Shown: in pieces, positions 1 to 6,029 of the stretch | How the letters are laid out: every line of letters begins with the position of its first letter | Numbering within the stretch: the first letter of the stretch is position 1 | Source: Thauera sp. | Lineage (GTDB): Bacteria > Pseudomonadota > Gammaproteobacteria > Burkholderiales > Rhodocyclaceae | Direction of reading: 5' to 3' | DNA: 21,637 nt | NCBI GenBank assembly: GCA_003446655.1 | Contig: DMCZ01000208.1 | Span: 1,325 to 22,961 of the forward strand | Notes under the pieces: generated by a model | Databases searched by the model: none | The model's input: only the letters and a program-made list of their open reading frames with translations | What the model was told of the DNA's origin: nothing | Program-made: the position numbers and the translations under genes

Positions 1-335
1 CCCTGCTTGAACTGCACCCAGTTCTGCCACCGGAACAGCGGCTGGGTGAGCTGGACGCCATAGCCGTTGCTGTTGTAGCTCTCGGTGGTAGGAAGCCTGC
101 CGCCGCCTGGCTTGAGATTGGCGTCGTTCCACGTGGTATTGGCATCCATGCCCACCTGCGGCAAGAGGCCCGCGCGCCCCTGTACGACCTTCTCCTGCCC
201 GGCCTCGTACTGGGCCCGCGCCGCGGAGAACTTGGCGTCGTTGGCGAGCGCATCCCGGTACACCTGCATCAGGTCGGCGGCAAGCGCGCCACCGGAAAAC
301 AGGCCTGCGATACAGATTGCCAGGATTCGCTTCAT
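1..335 (-). CDS. TolC-family outer-membrane channel protein, N-terminal part (cut by window start)
   Basis: Only about the first 111 residues are in the window. The ATG lies at 333-335 with a GGAG ribosome site about 8 nt upstream. A signal peptide is visible (MKRILAICIAGLFSGGALA, cleavage probably before Ala-Asp). It is followed by the pattern that opens TolC-family type I secretion/efflux channels: DLMQVYRDALANDAKF, then EAGQEKVVQGRAGLLPQVG, and a beta-strand stretch ending GVQLTQPLFRW. The family forms trimeric outer-membrane ducts for RND pumps and type I exporters. It starts 30 bp after the rhodanese stop, so it is probably in the pcm-rhodanese operon. It could serve the RND pair at 6030-10318, which has no channel of its own, but that link is inference. 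Confidence 0.9.
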   Translation of the reverse strand, partial: MKRILAICIAGLFSGGALAADLMQVYRDALANDAKFSAARAQYEAGQEKVVQGRAGLLPQVGMDANTTWNDANLKPGGGRLPTTESYNSNGYGVQLTQPLFRWQNWVQFKQ

Positions 336-365
336 CGTGTTCTCCGCAATTGAGGTGCGTCGCGC

Positions 366-689
366 TCAGTACTGGGCCATCCTCGGGTCGACCTGCGCCG
401 CCCAGCCGGCGACGCCGCCGGCCAGGTTGATGACACGGGAGAAGCCCTGGCGTTCGAGGAACATGCAGACCTGCGCGCTGCGCCCGCCGTGGTGGCAGAT
501 CACCACCGTCTCGCGATTGCGGTCGAGCTCGGAGAAGCGGGCCGGTACGCTGCCCATGGGCATTGCCACCGAACCCTCGATGCGGCAGATTTCGAGCTCC
601 CAGGGCTCGCGCACGTCGAGCAGCAGCGGCGCCGGCTGCTGCGGGTCACTGAGGCGCTGGGCGAGTTGAGCAGGGCTGATCTGGCGCAT
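366..689 (-). CDS. single-domain rhodanese-like sulfurtransferase
   Basis: A 107-residue protein made of one rhodanese domain with no signal peptide, so cytoplasmic. The active-site loop is CHHGGR (Cys65 to Arg70) followed by Ser; the cysteine is the residue that carries the persulfide. The upstream LLLDVREPWEL block and the closing NLAGGVAGWA block are both typical of the fold. GlpE-like proteins of this size transfer sulfane sulfur to cyanide, thiols or protein partners, but the substrate here is unknown. The gene begins 7 bp after the Pcm-like gene and ends 30 bp before the TolC-family gene, so the three are very likely co-transcribed. No odd composition or missing catalytic residue is seen. 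Confidence 0.9.
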   Translation of the reverse strand: MRQISPAQLAQRLSDPQQPAPLLLDVREPWELEICRIEGSVAMPMGSVPARFSELDRNRETVVICHHGGRSAQVCMFLERQGFSRVINLAGGVAGWAAQVDPRMAQY

Positions 690-696
690 GACTGAC

Positions 697-1350
697 TCAG
701 AAGCTGAAATCGTCGCGCTGCGGTGCGTTCTTCAGCATCGGCACGACCGTCTCGAAGATGTCCTCGGTGCGGAAGCGGCCTTCAGCCTCGCAGGTGATCA
801 GGCGCGCCTTCATCACCGGCGCCTCACCGACGAAGGCGAACAGGCGGCCGCCCACCTTGAGCTGCTCGAGCAGCGCCTGCGGCACGAAGGGCAGCCCGCC
901 CGAGACGACGATGACGTCGTAGGGCGCACGCTCGGCCCAGCCATTGATGCCGTCGCCCTGCACCACCACGACATTCTCGACGCCATTGCGTGCCAGATTC
1001 GCGCTCGCCAGCTTGACCAGCTCGGGCTCGACCTCGATCGTGCGCACCCACTCGGTGCGCGCAGCCAGCAGCGCGGCGAAGTAACCGGAGCCGGTGCCGA
1101 TCTCGAGCACCGAATCCGACTTCGACAGACGCAGCGCCTGCAGCACCTTGCCCTCGATCACCGGCTTGAGCATCACCTGACCGCAACCGATCGGGATCTC
1201 AACGTCGGCGAAGGCCAGCTCGCGATGGGCGGCCGGCACGAATTCCTCGCGCTTGACCGTCATCAGGAGATCGAGCACATCCTGATCCAGCACCTCCCAG
1301 GGGCGGATCTGTTGCTCGACCATGTTGAAGCGCGCTTTCTCGAAATTCAT
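697..1350 (-). CDS. protein-L-isoaspartate O-methyltransferase-family protein, divergent
   Basis: A 217-residue class I SAM-dependent methyltransferase of the Pcm family. The start at MNFEK (1348-1350) is chosen because GGGAG sits 7 nt upstream; an in-frame ATG nine codons earlier lacks such a site and would add residues not seen in the family. The SAM motif I VLEIGTGSGYFA is at residues 81-92, and the C-terminal region LLEQLKVGGRLFAFVG matches Pcm. Classical Pcm repairs isoaspartyl damage in proteins. The substrate-contacting GQTIS segment of E. coli Pcm is GQVML here, so repair activity is uncertain. Two short palindromes lie just upstream (1371-1399). It is the first gene of the pcm-rhodanese-tolC operon. 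Confidence 0.85.
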   Translation of the reverse strand: MNFEKARFNMVEQQIRPWEVLDQDVLDLLMTVKREEFVPAAHRELAFADVEIPIGCGQVMLKPVIEGKVLQALRLSKSDSVLEIGTGSGYFAALLAARTEWVRTIEVEPELVKLASANLARNGVENVVVVQGDGINGWAERAPYDVIVVSGGLPFVPQALLEQLKVGGRLFAFVGEAPVMKARLITCEAEGRFRTEDIFETVVPMLKNAPQRDDFSF

Positions 1351-1370
1351 CAGGGACTCCCGGCGAAATA

Positions 1371-1399
1371 TTAGCACACGCTAATGGATAGCGTTATCC
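1371..1399 (-). promoter_or_regulatory. two adjacent palindromes in the pcm-like promoter region
   Basis: Two perfect 5-bp-arm inverted repeats lie side by side, both with 4-nt spacers: TTAGC-ACAC-GCTAA (1371-1384) and GGATA-GCGT-TATCC (1386-1399). They sit 21-49 bp upstream of the Pcm-like start codon, where a promoter would be expected. A TAATAT stretch just downstream of them on the minus strand could be a -10 element, but I find no convincing -35. Operator function is inferred from position and symmetry only. Confidence 0.4.
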
Positions 1400-1458
1400 A
1401 CAAAGGCAAAATCGCGTCATTCTAGCGCAGTTGCTGCACCGCGATCCGCGCGCGTTGG

Positions 1459-1475
1459 GCGGGATCACTGCCCGC
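1459..1475 (-). terminator. weak hairpin after the DUF2894 gene
   Basis: GCGGG (1459-1463) pairs with CCCGC (1471-1475) across a 7-nt loop, 36 bp downstream of the DUF2894 stop. No T-run follows on the minus strand, so this is at best a Rho-dependent or 3'-end stabilising structure. It is the only hairpin I see between the cassette and the next operon. Confidence 0.25.
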
Positions 1476-1511
1476 GAGAGCCCCTTGCAAGCCCTCGCCC
1501 GCCCTGCAGCC

Positions 1512-2345
1512 TCAATCGCCCGTTCCGCGTGAAGGCTTGCGCGAACGCCCACCTTGCGCGCGTGCGTCGCCCTTCCTCGACACGGGCTTCTGTGCCGCGC
1601 TCCGGCTCGCTGCAGCGCGCGCGACTTCGGCCTGTTGCAGCCACAACAGCGCGTCGACATGGGCGATGAAACCCTCCAGATACTGCGGCGCGATGTCGCG
1701 CATGCGGATGAGCGCCTGCAGGGCCAGATGATGCGAGTTGAGCGGTCCGGCGTTCTCAGGTGCGCCAGCGCGCGCGCGTGACAACTGCTGCTCGAGACTG
1801 AGGCGCGACCATGTGCTGCGGAAATAGCGCACGGACTTCAGCTCGGCCGCGGACTGCAGCGGCGTTCCGTACGGGACTGGCTCGCCGCAGGCATCGCCGG
1901 GGTGGCGCGCCACATGCGCGAGCAGGGCGGCAAGCGGCCCGGGCACGGGAGCCGACTGCACCGTCGCAGCCGCATCAGGCGCGCGATCCAACCCGCCAGC
2001 CGGGGCTGTGCCCCCGGAGGACTCATCCCGCCCGTCCGGTAGCGCAGCAGCACGCGAGGCCTCATCGGCGAGCGCCGGCTGATCGGCTGCAGGCCGAGGC
2101 ACGCCACCCGCGCGCTCGAAGCGCTGACGGAAATCCGTCAGCCGGCGCGCAATCCTGCGCGCCCCCGCCGCGCGCGGGGGGCCGGCAAAGCCCTCCAGCC
2201 GCCGCAGCATCACCTCGATCACCCGCCAGTTCACGGGATCGAAGGACGCCGCACCAAGCTCGCGCAGGCGCTCCACGCAGGGATACAGCATCGCCTCGGG
2301 CGCCTCCTCCAGTGAGGACGCGATGGACGGCAGCGCCTCAGCCAT
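1512..2345 (-). CDS. DUF2894-family protein, last gene of the motor-like cassette
   Basis: 277 residues. The start is set at MAEALP (2343-2345), whose ATG overlaps the OmpA stop by 8 bp; a longer in-frame reading runs back over OmpA and is low-complexity Arg-rich, so it was rejected. There is an N-terminal helical region, a Pro/Ala-rich linker (about 80-130), and then a conserved block. That block carries ELKSVRYFRSTWSRLSLEQQL, ENAGPLNSHHLALQALIRMR and a final LLWLQQA, which I recognise as DUF2894. The C-terminal tail is strongly basic (Lys/Arg/Ser). No signal peptide or membrane segment is present, so it is predicted cytoplasmic. Its function is unknown; the overlapping genes suggest it works with the DUF802/OmpA membrane complex. 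Confidence 0.8.
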   Translation of the reverse strand: MAEALPSIASSLEEAPEAMLYPCVERLRELGAASFDPVNWRVIEVMLRRLEGFAGPPRAAGARRIARRLTDFRQRFERAGGVPRPAADQPALADEASRAAALPDGRDESSGGTAPAGGLDRAPDAAATVQSAPVPGPLAALLAHVARHPGDACGEPVPYGTPLQSAAELKSVRYFRSTWSRLSLEQQLSRARAGAPENAGPLNSHHLALQALIRMRDIAPQYLEGFIAHVDALLWLQQAEVARAAASRSAAQKPVSRKGDARAQGGRSRKPSRGTGD

Positions 2346-2988
2346 CCTTGCTCGCCGCCTGCGACGACCTGGGCACCGGCGCCATCTCCACCCGGCGGTT
2401 GCGCGCCCGGCCCTCGGCATCGTCGTTGGACGCCACCGGCTGCTCGGAACCGAAGGCCGCCGCGAACACCGAGGACGAGGGCACACCCTCCTCGATCAGC
2501 GCCCGCGTCACGGTCAGCGCGCGCTGCGCCGACAGGTCCCAGTTGTCGGCGAAGCGCCGGTTGGTGTCGAGCACCGGGCGGTCATCGGTGAAGCCGCTCA
2601 CCATCAGCATCTCGTCGCGGGTGGCGAGGTAGGCCGCCAGGGGCGGCGCAAGGCTCTGCAACACCTGCCGGCCTTCGGGCTGCAGCTCGGCCGAGTTGAG
2701 CGCGAACAGCACGCTGCCGCTGATGCCGATGCGCCCGTCGTTGAGCGTCACCCGCCCGCTTGCCAGCGGCACCGCAAGCGCCTTTTCCAGGGCCTCGCGG
2801 CGCTGCTCCTCGATACGGCGCTTGTGCACCTCTGCCTCGAGTGTGGTCGCCAGCTCGAGCTGCACGCCAAGCACGCCGACCAGGATCAGCACGAAGGCGC
2901 CGAGAAGACCCGACATCAGGTCGCCGAACACCCCCCAGGCCGGCGCCGCCTGCTCGATCGCGCCATCGCTGCCGTGAAGCTCGTCCAT
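2338..2988 (-). CDS. MotB/ZorB-like OmpA-family protein of the motor-like cassette
   Basis: 216 residues. A short cytoplasmic N-terminus leads into one membrane helix (about 24-44), then a helical stalk (about 45-85), then an OmpA-like peptidoglycan-binding domain (about 100-205). The helix is preceded by FGDLMSGLLG, with Asp23 placed like the proton-carrying Asp of MotB and ZorB. The OmpA domain shows SGFTDDRPV, NWDLSAQRA, VFAAAFGSEQPVASN and the closing NRRVE. By analogy it would be the B subunit of a 5:2 ion-driven motor, anchored to the cell wall. It follows the DUF802 gene by 2 bp, with GAGG just before the ATG. MotB of flagella is unlikely because no flagellar or chemotaxis genes are nearby. 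Confidence 0.85.
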   Translation of the reverse strand: MDELHGSDGAIEQAAPAWGVFGDLMSGLLGAFVLILVGVLGVQLELATTLEAEVHKRRIEEQRREALEKALAVPLASGRVTLNDGRIGISGSVLFALNSAELQPEGRQVLQSLAPPLAAYLATRDEMLMVSGFTDDRPVLDTNRRFADNWDLSAQRALTVTRALIEEGVPSSSVFAAAFGSEQPVASNDDAEGRARNRRVEMAPVPRSSQAASKDG

Positions 2989-2990
2989 CC

Positions 2991-5201
2991 TCAGCCCTCG
3001 ACAGCGCTGGCGGCCGAACGACCGGGGATCTGCTGCAGGTCATCGACGATCCGCTGCTGCGACATCAGGCTGAGGTCGATGAGCTCGCGCGCCTGCGCAA
3101 CGTAGTAGGCGAGTTGCTCGTCGCTGCGCGTCATCGCCTTCTCCAGCGCGCCCTCGATGCGCTCCAGGCTCGTCATCAGCCTGGCGTTCGAGTCGCTGAA
3201 CAGCTGAACGGCGAGGCCGAAGCCCTCGGCCAGGCTGGCGACCTCGACCGCGCCGCCGGCAACTTCGCCCGCCGTTGCGGCCAGGCGCGTAGCCTCGGAC
3301 TCCATGCGCTGCTCGAATCCGGCCGCCGCGCGCTCGAGCGCCGCGGCCGAGGACGCCACCAGCGCGTCGATGGCCTGGCGCTGCTCGGACGACGCGTGGT
3401 TGATCGCGTCGAGCAGTTCGCGCAAGGTCTCCATGATGCGGTTACGCTCGTCGAGCGCGGCGTTGTCGCGTGCGATGCTGGCCGAGAGTTCATGGCGCAA
3501 CTCCCCGATCACCTCGGCCGCCACGCGCGGCGCCTCGGCGGCCGTCTGCATCAGCGCGCCAACCTGCTCGATCGTCCGGCTGGCCTGGGCCTGCGTGCTG
3601 GCGACGAGCGCGTGCGCGGTCTCATCGAGGCGATCGACAACGGCCTGCTGGCGGCCGCCCGCCTCCGCGCCCATCCTCTGCCATTCGCTGGACAGCGACA
3701 CGACCATCGCCTGCAAGGCTTCGGACTGGGCGGCCTGGCGGGCTGCGTCGCGCGTGGCGAGCTCCGCCTGCAGCGCACTGACCGTTGCACCCACCTGATC
3801 GACGAGCGCGGCGGAGCGCTGACCAAAAGTCTCGGCGAAGCCCTCCAGACTGTCCTGCAAGGCGCTGGCAAGCGTCTGACCACTGCGCTCCTGGCTGGCC
3901 AGCGCCTGGGTCCAGCGCTCGGCTACACTGCCGGCGCGGGCATCGAAGCGCTCGACCAGCCCGTCGAGTTGCGCCTGCACTGAATCAGCGACCCGGCTGT
4001 GCAACGCGGCGGTCTGCGCGGCGAGCGCGTTCGCGGTTTCCGCGAGGGCGGCGCGCAGTTCCTCGTGTGCGCCATGGACCGAGGCCAGGATCGCGGTGGC
4101 ACGCTGTTCGAAGCCGCCACTCCAGGCAGCGAAGGATGCATCCAGCCTGTCGACGAGCGCCGTGCTGCGCTGCTCATGGTGGGCAAGCGCGGCGGCCCAG
4201 TTCGTGGCCACGCCAGCCACCGCCGCATCCAGGCGCTGCGACGCGCCGTCGAGCTGCGCGCGCACGCCCTCGGCCACGTGCTGCTGCAGCGCGCTCGTCT
4301 CACGGGCGATGCCAGCCATGGTGTCGGTCACCAGCGGCTGGATGATCTGTCCTGCAAGGCGGGCGCTTGCGGTGAGGCTTTCCTTGAGAGACGCATCGAC
4401 GGCAGTCGCGAGCGCCGAATAGCTGGAACGCGCCTCGTCGTGGAAACGTTGCTGCTCGCCCGCCATGCGCGCGTGCAGCGCCTCGTTCTGCGACGCCATC
4501 TGCGCCATCATCGCCTGCAGCGTCTCGACCAGCACCGGCAGCGTGCGCGCCTGCTCCTGCACCGCCTGGAAGGCATCGAGGCGCTGCTGCGCGAGCGAGA
4601 AGCCGCGCAGCTCGCGCGCGATCCGGCTGTCGAGGCCCTGTGATACCTGCAGCCGTGCGCGCCGCACCAGTGCCGAGATCAACCCGAGCATCGCCGAGGC
4701 CGCCACGCCCGCCACCGAAGTGCCGAAGGCCACGCCCAGCCCCTTGACCGGCGCGGCAAGCGAGGAGCGGATGGTCTGCAGGTCGGTGGTGGTCTCGAGC
4801 GCGATCACCGCGCCGTTGAGCGTCATCACCATGCCGAGGAAGGTGCCGAGCATGCCCAGCAGCACGAGCAGGCCGACCAGATAAGGCGTCAGCGCCGGAC
4901 CGGGCAGGCCCACGCGCTCGCCCTCGAGGCGCAGGCGCACCGCGTTCTGCAGCGAGGGCGGCAGGCCGCGCAGCCAGGCGCCGGCGTCCGGCAAGTCGGG
5001 CGGGATGGTGTCGAGCGCGCGCTGCAGCGCCGCGGTGGCGCGATCGAAGCGCAGCAGCTCGAACGCACCGCTCAGGTACACCAAGCCGATCAGCGCGGTC
5101 ATGCCCAATGCCAGCGGGCTGAGGCCGACGTAGCCGGCCCCCACCCATCCCACCACGGCCGCCCCCAGCACGAAGGCGGCCACGCTCAAGCTTCTGTTCA
5201 T
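2991..5201 (-). CDS. DUF802 protein: ExbB/MotA/ZorA-like membrane protein with long helical tail
   Basis: 736 residues. Hydrophobic segments lie at about 6-26, 30-48, 108-128 and 154-178. The last two match the channel helices of the TolQ/ExbB/MotA superfamily: LLGMLGTFLGMVMTL followed by GLGVAFGTSVAGVAASA, small and Ser/Thr-rich. From about 185 to the end runs a tail of roughly 550 residues, Ala/Glu/Gln/Arg-rich and heptad-like. It contains recurring units such as TALVDRLDASF and AALVDQVGATV, resembling a chemoreceptor or ZorA-type coiled coil. The ATG overlaps the DUF3348 stop (ATGA). The family is annotated DUF802 with no assigned role. By position it pairs with the MotB-like gene 2 bp downstream. 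Ion conduction and rotation are inferred, not shown. Confidence 0.85.
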   Translation of the reverse strand: MNRSLSVAAFVLGAAVVGWVGAGYVGLSPLALGMTALIGLVYLSGAFELLRFDRATAALQRALDTIPPDLPDAGAWLRGLPPSLQNAVRLRLEGERVGLPGPALTPYLVGLLVLLGMLGTFLGMVMTLNGAVIALETTTDLQTIRSSLAAPVKGLGVAFGTSVAGVAASAMLGLISALVRRARLQVSQGLDSRIARELRGFSLAQQRLDAFQAVQEQARTLPVLVETLQAMMAQMASQNEALHARMAGEQQRFHDEARSSYSALATAVDASLKESLTASARLAGQIIQPLVTDTMAGIARETSALQQHVAEGVRAQLDGASQRLDAAVAGVATNWAAALAHHEQRSTALVDRLDASFAAWSGGFEQRATAILASVHGAHEELRAALAETANALAAQTAALHSRVADSVQAQLDGLVERFDARAGSVAERWTQALASQERSGQTLASALQDSLEGFAETFGQRSAALVDQVGATVSALQAELATRDAARQAAQSEALQAMVVSLSSEWQRMGAEAGGRQQAVVDRLDETAHALVASTQAQASRTIEQVGALMQTAAEAPRVAAEVIGELRHELSASIARDNAALDERNRIMETLRELLDAINHASSEQRQAIDALVASSAAALERAAAGFEQRMESEATRLAATAGEVAGGAVEVASLAEGFGLAVQLFSDSNARLMTSLERIEGALEKAMTRSDEQLAYYVAQARELIDLSLMSQQRIVDDLQQIPGRSAASAVEG

Positions 5202-5950
5202 TGCAGTTCCGTCGATTTCGTTTCCAGGGCGGCGAGCAGCCCGACCACCGGCATCAAGCGCAGCTCAAGCTCGGCCATCAGCACGCGCTGGAGCTCGACG
5301 CAGAAGCGCGCGAGCCAGCCGCCCGGGTCCATCCAGCGCGCGGGGTCGTCCGCCTGCGCGGCGTCGCGCGCGCGTTGATGGCTCTCGTGAAGGTGCGCGA
5401 AGCGCTTGCCGAGCAGCGCCGGCACCGTCGCCAGCAGGCTCGCTTCGCGCGCCGCGAGCGCCTGCTCCATCACTGCATCAAGCCCGGCAAGCTGGCGCAG
5501 CGCGCTCGAGTGCCGCCCCAGCGCGGTGCGCACCGCGGCGCGCAACGGGCCGATGCTGGCCGCCATCGCGCGCTGATGCGCCACGTAGTAGCGATGGAAG
5601 GGCGCGAAGTCCGCCGCCGTCTCCGCGGTGTCGCTCGGCAGCGGCGTGGGCAAGGCCAGCGCCGAGCCGACGGATTGCGCCGTGTCGGCGGTGATGCCGG
5701 CGGTCAGCGCCGCGCGCACGCGCACCAGCTCAGCGCGCAGGAAGGCGGCCGGCATCGCGCGCGACGCCGGCTCGGGCGGGATCGCATGCAGCGCCGAATA
5801 CAAGGCCAGCGCGTCCTTGAGGTCCAGCCACTCGCCCAGCCGCGCGGCGAAGTCCTGCTTCGGGTCCGCGACCTCGGCCACGGCCAGCTCGGCGAGCAGC
5901 CGCACCAGCCCGGCACTGTTGAAACGCGTTCGCGGCGCAGCCTGCGTCAT
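5198..5950 (-). CDS. DUF3348-family protein, first gene of the motor-like cassette
   Basis: 250 residues, mostly helical, with no signal peptide or membrane segment. The N-terminal stretch FNSAGLVRLLAELAVAEV is followed by WLDLKDALALYSALHA; further on come FAPFHRYYVAHQRAM and a C-terminal region with LARFCVELQRVLMAELELRLMP. I recognise it as DUF3348, a family found with DUF802 genes. Its stop overlaps the next start by 4 bp (ATGA), which implies translational coupling with the channel-like subunit. The start ATG (5948-5950) has only a weak GGGG-rich leader. It lies 79 bp downstream of the RND pump gene; a separate promoter in that gap is possible but not obvious. Function unknown; a cytoplasmic partner of the DUF802 tail is plausible. 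Confidence 0.8.
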   Translation of the reverse strand: MTQAAPRTRFNSAGLVRLLAELAVAEVADPKQDFAARLGEWLDLKDALALYSALHAIPPEPASRAMPAAFLRAELVRVRAALTAGITADTAQSVGSALALPTPLPSDTAETAADFAPFHRYYVAHQRAMAASIGPLRAAVRTALGRHSSALRQLAGLDAVMEQALAAREASLLATVPALLGKRFAHLHESHQRARDAAQADDPARWMDPGGWLARFCVELQRVLMAELELRLMPVVGLLAALETKSTELQ

Positions 5951-6029
5951 CCCCGATTCCGCCGCCCCGTGGGCGAAAAAGGGCGAAGGCTACACCAAAG
6001 CGGCAACTTGCGTCCGCTCGTCCCGGCGC

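Noticed and set aside
2346..2486. N-terminal extension of the DUF2894 protein (start at 2486)
   Set aside because: The extra 47 residues lie wholly inside the OmpA gene and are Arg/Pro-rich shadow; the ATG at 2343-2345 fits the cassette's overlapping layout.
1512..5950. Calling the cassette Zorya or a flagellar stator
   Set aside because: Only the A and B subunits resemble ZorAB or MotAB; ZorC/ZorD/ZorE and flagellar genes are absent and the flanking genes belong to other families.
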